DNA from: Sphaerisporangium corydalis
GTDB taxonomy: Bacteria; Actinomycetota; Actinomycetes; Streptosporangiales; Streptosporangiaceae
Direction: 5' to 3'
Length of the DNA: 64,000 bases
Assembly (NCBI RefSeq): GCF_025506355.1
Contig: NZ_JANZYP010000058.1
Coordinates: 1 to 64,000 of the forward strand
Shown here: piece by piece, positions 1 to 9,600 of the stretch
Layout of the letters: each line of letters begins with the position of its first letter
Position numbering within the stretch: position 1 is the first letter of the stretch
Translations under genes and position numbers: made by a program
The notes under the pieces: model-generated
The model's input: the letters and a program-made list of their open reading frames with translations, nothing else
Databases searched by the model: none
Told to the model about the DNA's origin: nothing

Positions 1-124
1 AGTCTGGCTCGGGGCCGTATATGGCGCCGACTTCGCCGTACTGCGTCCCGCCGCCTCGGCGCCCGGTACATGAGCACAGCAGCGGCCGAGGGTACCGTCC
101 GCCCCGCCTGGCAACGTGTGCGGG

Positions 125-853
125 TCAGCGGGTGGGGGCGGGGCGGCGGGTGTGGGGGGTGGGGTGGGTGGACTGGCGGCTGAGGCCGGAACGGCCGGGG
201 GCCGGGACGATGACGGCGGTGAGGATGAGGCCGGCGTCGACCATCCAGCGCCCGCCGAACGCCGAGATCCGCTGCCCGCGCACGCGCGGCCCGGTCACCC
301 GCAGCCAGGCGGAGAAACTGCCGTTCGCCGGGTCGACGCTGATCATGACGTCCTCGAAGTCGAGCCACCGCTTGGTCAGCGGGAACCACGCCTTGTACAC
401 CGACTCCTTGGCGCTGAACAGCATCCGGTCCCAGTGCACGCGGGGGTGGCGCGCCGCGAGCCTGCGCAGGCTCTCGCGCTCCTCGGGCAGGGAGACGGCG
501 TCCAGGACGCCGTGCACCAGCGGCTCGTTGGGCTCGGCGTCGATGCCGATCGTGGTCACCTTGGAGGAGACGCCGACGACCGCGCCACGGTAGCCCGCGC
601 AGTGGGTGATGCTGCCGACGACGCCCGGCGGCCACTGGGGCTCGCCGCGGAGCCCGGGCAGGACCGGGCTCGGGCGCATCCCGAGCTTGCGGAGCGCGTC
701 GTGGGCGCAGACCCGCGCCGTGCTGAACTCCTTGCGCCGCTTGTCGTCGGCGTGGATGATCGCCAGTTCCTCTTCGGGGAACAGGGCGGCGTCCGGCGGG
801 TCGGTGAGCAGGTCGGCCGCCACCACGAAGTCCGGCAGGATCGACTTGATCAT
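125..853 (-). CDS. 4'-phosphopantetheinyl transferase (Sfp/EntD type)
   Basis: This enzyme would move the phosphopantetheine arm of coenzyme A onto a serine of carrier proteins in polyketide, nonribosomal peptide or fatty acid synthases. The 242-residue product carries both family signatures: GIDAEP, the Mg-binding G-[IV]-D-x-E motif, in mid-protein, and FSAKESVYKAW, the [FW]-x-x-K-E-x-x-x-K motif, about 45 residues later. An upstream in-frame ATG at 1063 would add 70 Arg/Pro-rich residues unlike the family, so I chose the ATG at 853, which has a GAGG a few bases upstream. The gene ends close to the window edge and lies in the same orientation as the SARP regulator behind it. That pairing suggests a role in secondary metabolism. 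Family assignment is firm; the carrier-protein partner is unknown. Confidence 0.9.
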   Translation of the reverse strand: MIKSILPDFVVAADLLTDPPDAALFPEEELAIIHADDKRRKEFSTARVCAHDALRKLGMRPSPVLPGLRGEPQWPPGVVGSITHCAGYRGAVVGVSSKVTTIGIDAEPNEPLVHGVLDAVSLPEERESLRRLAARHPRVHWDRMLFSAKESVYKAWFPLTKRWLDFEDVMISVDPANGSFSAWLRVTGPRVRGQRISAFGGRWMVDAGLILTAVIVPAPGRSGLSRQSTHPTPHTRRPAPTR

Positions 854-1374
854 GGTGCCTCGCGGCGGGGGAGGGACCGCCTGGGCGCGTCGCCGTCTCG
901 CGCTCGCCCGCCGGCCCCCGGCCGGGGCGGGCCGTGCCCGAGGGCACCGCGGGTCGCGGAAACGGCGAAATGGAGAACGCCGGCCCCCGGGGACCTTTCG
1001 TTGCTCACTCGCGTAGCGGTCACCACCCAAGCGTATCGATGCCGAGGTACCACGAGTAATCAACGCAAATCTTTCTCGGGACGGGCCTCCAGCGGGCTAG
1101 GGCAGGGGCGTGGGGAAGTAAGGGTTCACGCAGGGGACGCCCGCGCGACCGCCGCCACGGGGCGTGTGCGGCCGTCGCCGCAGGTCAGCACGGTATCGCG
1201 GCCTTATCGGATTAACGCCGGGAAGCCCGGAGAAACGCCTCCGGCGCGGGAGGGCTGTTTGCGAGATGCGAACACGGAGATTCGGGTGTTCCATGGCGCG
1301 AAAGGACCGTAAGACATTCGGCGCGGTGAATGTTCCTTTGATGCCTGAAAAGCATTCAGTGGTGTCGTAAGGGG
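854..1374. other. 520-bp gene-free spacer
   Basis: No convincing coding frame was found between the phosphopantetheinyl transferase start and the AfsR-type regulator stop. Reading frames here are shadows with Arg/Pro-rich composition. A short hairpin, CTGAA-AAGCA-TTCAG, lies at about 1347-1361, just downstream of the regulator stop, but it has no U-tract and is a weak terminator candidate. The segment 940-1080 would hold the transferase promoter on the minus strand; no clear -10/-35 pair was seen. Confidence 0.5.
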
Positions 1375-4368
1375 TCAGCCGACCAGTTCCCCCGACTCGC
1401 CCATCCGCCCCTCCGAGCCGCGCATGGTCCGCGCCTCGGTCAGCATCGCCAGGGCCCGCGCCTCGTAGGCCGGGGTGCGGATCGACTGGAACAGGCTCAG
1501 CGCCTGCTCGAAGTGGATGACGGCGTGCTCGGCGTCCTCGCAGGCCAGGGCCAGTTCGCCTAGGCCCAGCAGGGAGCGCGCCTCGGCCAGCCGGTCGCCG
1601 GTCGTCCTGGCCAGCCGGACGGCGTGCCGCAGCGCGTCCTCGGCGACGGCGGTCTCGCCCAGCCGCAGGCGCGCGATGCCGAGCCCGTTGAGGATGTACG
1701 CCTCGCCGGCCGGGTCGCCGATCTCCCGCACCATCGCGAGCGCCGTGTCGAAGATCTCCGCCGCGAGGGCCGGTTCGTCCCACCCGAGGTAGGTGTCGCC
1801 CATCCGGTGGAGCACCTGGGTCTCCACCCGCCTGCTGCCGCCCTGGCGGCTGAGTTCCAGCGCCTCCGACAGCAGGTTGCTGGCCCCCTCGGGGTCGCCG
1901 GTCTCCAGCCTGAGCTGCGCCAGGTTGTGCAGCACGTACGCCGAGGCCACCTGGTCGCCGGTGCTGGTGAACATCGACAGGGCCCGCTCGTAGTGCGCCG
2001 TGGCCTGTTCGTAGTCGCCGCTCATCCGGTCGAGGAAGGCGATGTTGCGCAGCACCAGGGCGGTGCCCGTGTCGTCGCCGATGTCGTCGAACAGCCGGGT
2101 CGCCGCCTCGAAGTCGCGGCGCGCCTCGGGGAACCGCTTCTCGGTGATGTGCAGGGAGCCCCGCGAGTACAGCATCGCGGCCTCGCCCCGGACGTTGGAG
2201 GTGTGGCGGACGGCCGCCAGCGCGACCTCGTGGGTCTCCCGCCAGTCGTCGAGGTACACGCGCGACTCGAAGAGCGTCACCGCGCTGATCGCGAGGTCCC
2301 AGGACAGGTCGACGAAACCCGCCTGCGCCGCCAGCCGGATGCCGGAGACCAGCAGCGGGCGCTCGCGCTCGTACCAGGGCAGCGGCTCGGCGACGATCTG
2401 GGCGGTCAGCCGCTCGGGCAGCGGCCAGCGCGGGGCGTCGCTGTGGATCTGGACGTAGTCCCCGCCGTACGCGCGGCGGTTGGCGGCCTCGGCGAGGAAG
2501 AGCAGGGCGCCGAGCATCCTTTCGAGCGCCGCCCTGCGGTCGGCGGGGGTCTCCTCGCCGGCCAGGCACTCGCGGGCGAACACGCGGATGAGGTCGTGGA
2601 AGCGGTACAGGCCGTGCACGCCGTAGCCGCCCGCCGACTCGATGAGCTGGGCGTCGGCCAGTTCGTCGAACAGGTCCTCGGCGTCGGTGAACGGCAGGCC
2701 GAGCAGCGCCGCGCCGGTCCAGACCGAGAAGTGCCCGGTGTCCAGGATCGCCAGCCGCCGGAACAGCCGCCGCGCGTCCGCGCCGACGCTCTCGTAGGTC
2801 AGGGAGATGCTCGCCCGGATGCCCATATCGCCATGATTGAGCTCGTCGAGCCGCCGCGTCTCGTCTTCGAGGCGATTGACGAGTTGTTCGATGCTCCAGT
2901 GCGGGCGGGCCGACAGGCGGGCGCCGGCGATGCGCAGCGCCAGGGGGAGCTGCCCGCACAGCTCGGCCAGCGCCTTGGCGGACTCCACCTCCGAGCGGAC
3001 GCGCGCGGGCCCGGCGATGCGCCCGAGCAGCTCCATCGACTGGTCGGCGTCGAAGATGTCCATGTCGACGTGGATGGCCCCGGCCAGCCCGGCCAGCCGG
3101 CTGCGGCTGGTGATGAGGACGGCCGACATGCGGGTGCCGGGCAGCAGCGGCAGGACCTGGCTCTCGGTGGCGGCGTCGTCCAGGACGATCAGGGTCCTGC
3201 GGTCGGCGAGCAGGTCGCGGTACATCTCCGCGCGCTCCTCCAGCCCTTCGGGCATCGAGCTGCCGGGCACGCCGAGGGCGCGCAGGAAGCGTTCCAGGAC
3301 GTGCATCGGGCTGACCTGCCGGGAGGCCCCGCCGTGCAGGTCGGCGAACAGCTGGCCGTCGGGGAACCGCTCGGCCACCATGTGGGCGGTGTGCACGGCG
3401 ACGGTGGTCTTGCCGATGCCGCCCTTCCCGGCGACGATGATGATCGGCACGGCGAAGCGGGCCGGGTCCTCGCCGGCCAGCGCCAGCTCACGTTCGATGG
3501 CGTCGATCTGCTTGGTGCGGCCGGTGAAGTCGGCGATCGCGCTCGGCAGCAGGAACGGCACCGCGACGGTGGGGGCGGGCGGCGGCTCGGCCGGGATGGT
3601 GGTGGCCTTGGCCGGGGTGTCCAGGCTCTCGTCGGCGGTGAGGATCGCGTGTTCCAGGCGCTGGAGCTGGTCGTTGGGCTCGATGCCCAGCTCCTCGATC
3701 ATGGTCTCCCTGGCCAGCCGGTACACCTGCAGCGCCTCGGCCCTGCGGCCCGACCGGTAGAGCGCCAGCATGAGCTGCCCGCGCAGCCGCTCGCGCAGGG
3801 GGTACTCGTCGATGAGCCGGGTCAGCTCGCCGACCAGCTCCTGGTGGCGGCCGAGCTCCAGTTCGAGCTGGATGCAGTCCTCGTTGGTCGTCATCCGCTC
3901 CTCGGTCAGCCGGCTCGCCGCCGACTGGACCGGCCTGCTCTCGATGCCCTGCAGGGCCTCCTCGCCGCGCCACAGCCCGAGCGCCTCGCGGTAGGTCCTC
4001 ACGGCCCCGTCGAGGTCGCCGGCGTTGCGCGCGCGGCGCGCCTGGGCGCTGAGCGCCTCGAACCGCTGCGCGTCGAGGTCGCCCTCCTCGACGCGGATGA
4101 TGTAGCCCCGGGAGTGGGTGGAGATGATGTCGGCGCCGGTGTGCGCGGCGAACAGCCGCCGCAGCGAGGAGATGCAGATCTGGACCTGGGCGCGCGCCGT
4201 CGAGGGCAGGTCCTCGCCGTAGATGGCCTCGGCGAGGCGGTCCACGGTGACCAGCCGGTTGGCGTCCAGCAGGAGGTGGGCCAGTGTGATGCGCTGGCGG
4301 GTCCCCCCGATGTCCAGTCGTTCAGTGTCTGCGATCACCTCAAGTGGCCCCAGGATCCGGAACTCCAC
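1375..4368 (-). CDS. AfsR/SARP-family transcriptional regulator (OmpR-like DNA-binding, BTAD, NB-ARC, TPR)
   Basis: A 997-residue activator of the large AfsR/DnrI class that controls antibiotic genes in actinomycetes. Order of domains: OmpR-like winged helix at about 1-90 (starts MEFRILGPLEV), bacterial transcriptional activation domain (BTAD) at about 97-245, a proline-rich linker, an NB-ARC ATPase with the P-loop GKGGIGKTT near residue 315 and LIVLDDA as Walker B, then tetratricopeptide repeats from about residue 700 to the end. The start is a GTG at 4368 preceded by AAGGAG at a 7-base spacing. It is transcribed away from metK and lies in the same direction as the phosphopantetheinyl transferase. 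The intact P-loop and TPRs argue for a functional, nucleotide-controlled regulator. Targets could include the neighbouring metK-metH pair, but no operator repeats were identified. Confidence 0.92.
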   Translation of the reverse strand: MEFRILGPLEVIADTERLDIGGTRQRITLAHLLLDANRLVTVDRLAEAIYGEDLPSTARAQVQICISSLRRLFAAHTGADIISTHSRGYIIRVEEGDLDAQRFEALSAQARRARNAGDLDGAVRTYREALGLWRGEEALQGIESRPVQSAASRLTEERMTTNEDCIQLELELGRHQELVGELTRLIDEYPLRERLRGQLMLALYRSGRRAEALQVYRLARETMIEELGIEPNDQLQRLEHAILTADESLDTPAKATTIPAEPPPAPTVAVPFLLPSAIADFTGRTKQIDAIERELALAGEDPARFAVPIIIVAGKGGIGKTTVAVHTAHMVAERFPDGQLFADLHGGASRQVSPMHVLERFLRALGVPGSSMPEGLEERAEMYRDLLADRRTLIVLDDAATESQVLPLLPGTRMSAVLITSRSRLAGLAGAIHVDMDIFDADQSMELLGRIAGPARVRSEVESAKALAELCGQLPLALRIAGARLSARPHWSIEQLVNRLEDETRRLDELNHGDMGIRASISLTYESVGADARRLFRRLAILDTGHFSVWTGAALLGLPFTDAEDLFDELADAQLIESAGGYGVHGLYRFHDLIRVFARECLAGEETPADRRAALERMLGALLFLAEAANRRAYGGDYVQIHSDAPRWPLPERLTAQIVAEPLPWYERERPLLVSGIRLAAQAGFVDLSWDLAISAVTLFESRVYLDDWRETHEVALAAVRHTSNVRGEAAMLYSRGSLHITEKRFPEARRDFEAATRLFDDIGDDTGTALVLRNIAFLDRMSGDYEQATAHYERALSMFTSTGDQVASAYVLHNLAQLRLETGDPEGASNLLSEALELSRQGGSRRVETQVLHRMGDTYLGWDEPALAAEIFDTALAMVREIGDPAGEAYILNGLGIARLRLGETAVAEDALRHAVRLARTTGDRLAEARSLLGLGELALACEDAEHAVIHFEQALSLFQSIRTPAYEARALAMLTEARTMRGSEGRMGESGELVG

Positions 4369-5451
4369 CTGTTGACTCCTTGCCAGAAAACCCGCGGACC
4401 CATCCGGAAGTCTTCACGCTCTCAGCCCTGCTGAGACAAGTATCAGGTACGTCGCCTCAGGCGGGACGGGCTTTGCTGCCGGTGGCGGCGGATCGCCTGG
4501 CGGGACGTGCGGCCATGCGCGACGATGCTGGTCGTCCCTCCCCAGAGCCTCTTACCACTAATGCCCCGTATAGTACAACCAACCAGCCACGGGAACCAGC
4601 CGGATATTTACCTGCCGAAAACTTTTGTACTGAAGACCGTTATCTTCTGGAAAAATACCACCTTATAGAACGAAATGACTCATTTGTGTGCGGTGCGCGT
4701 GGGGTGTTTCACCAAGGGTGACCACTAGGTCGATATGACAGTATGTCCGGTCCCATCGGGGGCCGGGACGCGGACCGGGCCACGAGGGCGCCGGGTCCCG
4801 CGCGGGACGGGCCCGCGCCCCGGACCCCCGGCCGCCGCGGCGGTCCCGCGCCGGTGGCGGGGCGGTGGGCGGGGCGGAAGAATTCCCAGAATGGCGGGGC
4901 CGGCCGGTATTCACGGCGCTATTCCGGCCACTGTTCGCCGATACGCGCGGTGCCGCCGGAAACGGGGCGGAGCACGGTGGGATAAGGCGGTTATCTCCCC
5001 CGGGTAACGGTAGGGGGAGTGCAGGGGTGTCAGCGTGCTTCGGTCCCGGCCTAGCATCTAATCAATCGAGTTTGACGGAATTTTATCAGCACGGTGAGGT
5101 GGTGTCTCTGGTCGGTGGCTTCCTATGTAGCAAGTCCCCACGCGGGCAAGGGCCGTCGCGCGAGCGTCACTCGCACGATGGCCCTTGCTTTTCACGCGAG
5201 CGTGCATCCATAGCATCGTTGAATTGATAATAAAAAAGGATATCCGGACGAATGCGGTCATCGTCGGGGGTCCCGGGGACACGGCCACGCCCCGGCGCCC
5301 GCGCGGCGGTGAGGGGGACGCCTCCGTCATCGCCGGGCGGCTCCTGTCGCGCCGTCGAGCGATCCTTGAGCGTGGCCGCCGACAATCGCTTCCGAGATGA
5401 AGCTCCCCACGCGCGGAGCAGAGCTCGCGCCCATGAATCCGAGGAGTGAAG
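4369..5451. other. 1.08-kb divergent intergenic region between the AfsR-type regulator and metK
   Basis: This gap holds the promoters of both divergent genes. Two AT-rich islands stand out from the GC-rich background, at about 4555-4700 on the regulator side and at about 5205-5245 on the metK side. A strong stem-loop with a short T-run lies between the metK-side island and the upstream promoter-like segment (separate entry). TTGACG at 5072-5077 resembles a -35 element for rightward transcription, but no good -10 follows at the right distance. No protein-coding frame in the gap looks real. Confidence 0.5.
5147..5192 (+). terminator. Long stem-loop with CTTTT tail in the metK leader (candidate attenuator)
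   Basis: Positions 5147-5164 and 5170-5187 pair as an 18-position stem with one G-T and one C-A mismatch and a 5-base loop. The outer arm is CAAGGGCC against GGCCCTTG, and CTTTT follows at 5188-5192. This is the form of an intrinsic terminator for rightward transcription, yet no gene lies between it and metK, which starts 260 bp further on. It could therefore be an attenuator of metK or the end of a small leader RNA. Its sequence does not match the SAM-I, SAM-II or SAM-IV cores that I know. Confidence 0.6.
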
Positions 5452-6633
5452 ATGTCCCGCCGCCTGTTCACCTCCGAGTCGGTCACCGAAGGCCACCCGG
5501 ACAAGATCGCCGACCAGATCAGTGACGCGATCCTCGACTCGATGCTCAAGGGGGACCCCAAGAGCCGTGTCGCCGTCGAGACGATGATCACGACCGGTCA
5601 GGTCCACGTCGCCGGTGAGGTGACCACGGAGACCTACGTCGACATCCCCGGCCTGATCCGGGAGAAGATCCTCGAGATCGGGTACGACGCCTCCCACAAG
5701 GGCTTCGACGGCGCCTCGTGCGGCGTGTCGGTGTCCATCGGGGCGCAGTCGCCCGACATCGCCCAGGGCGTCGACGACGCCTACGAGCACCGCGAGGAGG
5801 AGGGCGACGACGAGCTCGACCGTCAGGGCGCCGGCGACCAGGGCCTGATGTTCGGCTACGCGACCAGCGAGACCCCCGAGCTGATGCCGCTGCCGATCAC
5901 CCTGGCCCACCGCCTGGCGTACCGGCTGTCGCAGGTGCGCAAGGACGGCACCATTCCCTACCTGCGCCCCGACGGCAAGACCCAGGTCACCATCGAGTAC
6001 GACGGCGACCGGCCCGTCCGCCTGGACACCGTCGTCCTGTCCACCCAGCACGCCGCCGGCATCGACCTCGCCGACATGCTGGCCCCCGACATCAAGGAGC
6101 AGGTCGTCGACGTGATCCTCGACGGCCTCCAGCTCGACACCGAGGGCTACCGCCTGCTGGTGAACCCGACCGGCCGGTTCGAGATCGGCGGCCCGATGGG
6201 CGACGCGGGGCTGACCGGGCGGAAGATCATCGTGGACACCTACGGCGGCATGGCCCGGCACGGTGGCGGCGCGTTCTCCGGCAAGGACCCCTCCAAGGTG
6301 GACCGCTCGGCCGCCTACGCCATGCGGTGGGTCGCCAAGAACGTGGTGGCCGCCGGGCTGGCCGACCGCGCCGAGGTGCAGGTGGCGTACGCCATCGGCA
6401 AGGCGCAGCCGGTCGGGGTGTTCGTGGAGACCTTCGGCACCGAGAAGGTGGCGGCGGAGAAGATCCAGGACGCGATCCTGCGGGTGTTCGACCTGCGGCC
6501 CGCCGCGATCATCCGCGACCTGGACCTGCTCCGCCCGATCTACTCGGCCACCGCCGCCTACGGCCACTTCGGCCGCGAGGAGTTCCCCTGGGAGTCGGTG
6601 GACCGGGCCGACGCGCTCCGCCAGGCGATCTAG
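5452..6633 (+). CDS. metK: S-adenosylmethionine synthetase
   Basis: MetK makes S-adenosylmethionine from methionine and ATP in the cytoplasm. The 393-residue product has the expected full length and begins with the hallmark [18 protein letters not shown] region; it keeps the ATP-binding hexapeptide-like GAGDQG and the [17 protein letters not shown]-loop-like segment. A GTG at 5446 is in frame, but GAGGAG at 5441-5446 is spaced five bases from the ATG at 5452, so I chose the latter. metH follows 50 bp downstream, and the two probably share a transcript. Physical linkage of metK with metH is unusual and suggests a dedicated methyl-supply unit. The gene is probably controlled through the long leader containing a stem-loop at 5147-5192. 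Confidence 0.97.
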   Translation: MSRRLFTSESVTEGHPDKIADQISDAILDSMLKGDPKSRVAVETMITTGQVHVAGEVTTETYVDIPGLIREKILEIGYDASHKGFDGASCGVSVSIGAQSPDIAQGVDDAYEHREEEGDDELDRQGAGDQGLMFGYATSETPELMPLPITLAHRLAYRLSQVRKDGTIPYLRPDGKTQVTIEYDGDRPVRLDTVVLSTQHAAGIDLADMLAPDIKEQVVDVILDGLQLDTEGYRLLVNPTGRFEIGGPMGDAGLTGRKIIVDTYGGMARHGGGAFSGKDPSKVDRSAAYAMRWVAKNVVAAGLADRAEVQVAYAIGKAQPVGVFVETFGTEKVAAEKIQDAILRVFDLRPAAIIRDLDLLRPIYSATAAYGHFGREEFPWESVDRADALRQAI

Positions 6634-6683
6634 GAAAATGAGTTCGATCCCGCTCAGCCCGACCCGTCTATAGGAGGCACACC

Positions 6684-9600
6684 ATGACGACCTTCCGCGA
6701 GCTCCTGGCCCGGCGAGTCCTGGTCGCGGACGGGGCCATGGGGACGATGTTGCAGGCCCACGACCCGACCCTCGACGACTTCGAGGGGTACGAGGGCTGC
6801 AACGAGGTGCTCAACGTCACCCGTCCCGACATCGTCCAGGGCGTCCACGACGCCTACTTCGAGGTCGGTGTCGACTGCGTCGAGACCAACACCTTCGGTG
6901 CCAATCTGGCCGCGCTCGGGGAGTACGACATCCCCGAGCGCGTCTTCGAGTACTCCGAGGCGGGCGCGCGGCTGGCGCGGGAGCGGGCCGACCACTGGTC
7001 GACCCCTGATCACCCGAGGTTCGTGCTGGGGTCGATGGGCCCGGGCACCAAGCTTCCGACGCTGGGTCACATGCCGTTCGCGACGTTGCGCGACGCCTAC
7101 CGGGACAACGCGGCCGGGCTGATCGCGGGCGGCGCCGACGCGCTGATCATCGAGACGTGCCAGGACCTGTTGCAGGTGAAGGCGGCGGTGATCGGGGCGC
7201 GGCGGGCGATCGAGGCGGCGGGGCGTGACGTGCCGGTGATCGCGCAGGTGACGATCGAGACCAACGGCGCGATGCTGCTGGGCTCGGAGATCGGCGCCGC
7301 GCTCACCGCCATCGAGCCGCTGGGCGTCGACGTGATCGGGCTCAACTGCGCCACCGGCCCGGCCGAGATGAGCGAGCACCTCCGCTACCTGGCCCGCCAC
7401 TGCGACGCCCGGCTGTCGGTCATGCCCAACGCGGGCCTGCCGGTGCTCACCTCGGACGGCGCGTACTACCCGCTGTCGCCCGAGGAGCTGGCCGGCGCGC
7501 ACGAGGGCTTCATGCGCGAGTACGGGGTGTCGCTCGTGGGCGGGTGCTGCGGCACCACCCCCGAGCACCTGCGCAAGGTGGTGGAGCAGGTGCGCGGCCA
7601 GGCGCCCGGCGCACGCGACCCGCGTCCCGAGGCCGGCGCGGCCTCGCTGTACGCGCACGTGCCGTTCCGCCAGGACACCTCCTACCTGGCCATCGGCGAA
7701 CGGTGCAACACCAACGGCTCCAAGGCGTTCCGCGACGCCATGCTCGCCGGTGAGTGGGACGAGTGCGTCGAGATGGCGCGCGCCCAGTCGCGGGGCGGCG
7801 CGCACATGCTGGACCTGTGCGTGGACTACGTGGGCCGCGACGGCGTGGCCGACATGAAGGAGCTGGCGTTCCGCTTCGCCACCGCCTCCACGCTGCCGAT
7901 CGTGCTGGACTCCACCGAGCCGGCGGTGCTCGCGGCCGGGCTGGAGATGCTGGGCGGGCGCGCGGTGGTCAACTCGGTGAACTACGAGGACGGCGACGGC
8001 CCCGACTCCCGGTTCCAGAAGATCATGGGCCTGGTGCGGGAGCACGGCGCGGGCGTGGTGGCGCTGACCATCGACGAGGAGGGCCAGGCGCGCACCGCCG
8101 AGTGGAAGGTGCGGGTCGCCAAGCGGCTGATCGAGGACCTGACCGTCAACTGGGGGATGCGCGTCGGGGACATCCTGGTCGACGTGCTGACGTTCCCGAT
8201 CGCCACCGGCCAGGAGGAGACCCGGCGCGACGCGCTGGAGTCGATCAACGCCATCCGCGAGCTGAAGCGCCTCTACCCCGGCGTGCAGACGACGTCCGGG
8301 TTGTCGAACGTGTCGTTCGGCCTGAACCCGGCGGCGCGCATCGTGCTGAACTCGGTGTTCCTGAACGAGTGCGTGGACGCGGGCCTGGACTCGGCCATCG
8401 TGCACGCTTCCAAGATCCTCCCCATGGCACGGATCCCTGATGAGCAGCGTCAGGTGGCGCTGGACATGGTCTACGACCGGCGTCGTGAGGGATACGACCC
8501 GTTGCAGCGGTTCATGGAGCTGTTCGACGGCGTGGACGCGGCCTCGATGCGCCAGGACCGGGCCGCGGAGCTGCTGGGCCTGCCGTTGTGGGAGCGGCTC
8601 CAGCGGCGCATCGTGGACGGGGAGAAGAAGGGCCTGGAGGCCGACCTGGACGAGGGTCTGGGGCAGCGGCCGGCGCTGGAGATCATCAACGAGGTGCTGC
8701 TGGAGGGGATGAAGACCGTCGGCGAGCTGTTCGGCTCGGGGCAGATGCAGCTCCCGTTCGTGCTGCAGTCCGCCGAGGTCATGAAGACCGCCGTCGCCTA
8801 CCTGGAACCCCACATGGAGCGCCTCGAAGGGGTGACCAAGGGGCGCATCGTGCTGGCGACCGTCAAGGGCGACGTGCACGACATCGGCAAGAACCTGGTG
8901 GACATCATCCTGTCCAACAACGGCTACGAAGTGATCAACCTGGGCATCAAGCAGCCGGTGTCGACGATCCTCGAGGCGGCCGTCGAGAAGGACGCCGACG
9001 TGATCGGCATGTCGGGCCTGCTGGTGAAGTCCACGGTGATCATGAAGGAGAACCTCCAGGAGATGAACGCCCGGGGGATCGCCGACCGCTTCCCCGTGCT
9101 GCTCGGCGGAGCGGCGCTGACCCGCGCCTACGTCGAACAGGACCTGGCGGACATCTTCGGCGGCCACGTCCGGTACGCCAGGGACGCCTTCGAGGGACTG
9201 CGCCTCATGGACTCCTTCATGGCGGTCAAGCGCGGGGTGGCCGGGGCGAGCCTGCCGCCGCTGCGCGAACGCCGCGTCAAGGCGGGCGCCACCCTGGTGC
9301 GCACCGCTGTCGAGGAGCTCCCCGCCCGCTCGGACGTGGCGACCGGCAACGCGGTCCCGGTGGCACCGTTCATCGGTGAACGGATCGTGAAGGGCGTCTC
9401 ACTGGCGGAGTACGCGGCGTTCCTGGACGAGCGGGCCACGTTCATGGGGCAGTGGGGGCTGAAGGCCGCGCGCGGCGGCGAGGGGCCCTCCTACGAGGAG
9501 CTGGTGGAGACCGAGGGCCGGCCCCGGCTGCGCATGTGGCTGGAGCGGATGCAGACCGAGAACCTCCTGGAGGCCGCGGTCGTGTACGGGTATTTCCCGT

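Noticed and set aside
1624-4434. 936-codon open frame antisense to the AfsR-type regulator
   Set aside because: It is the mirror of a very well supported gene. Its product is Gly/Arg/Val-rich without any domain, as expected for shadows in very GC-rich DNA.
5072-5192. Known SAM riboswitch before metK
   Set aside because: I looked for the SAM-I core (including GCAACC and the GGTGC segment) and the SAM-II and SAM-IV patterns and did not see them. Only the hairpin is supported.
5058-5591. Minus-strand frame across the metK leader
   Set aside because: It overlaps the start of metK, has no domain and has no good start signal.
6638-6673. 11-codon frame (MSSIPLSPTRL) between metK and metH
   Set aside because: It has an AGGA nearby and ends at the metH ribosome binding site, but it is too short and has no sign of conservation to call a leader.
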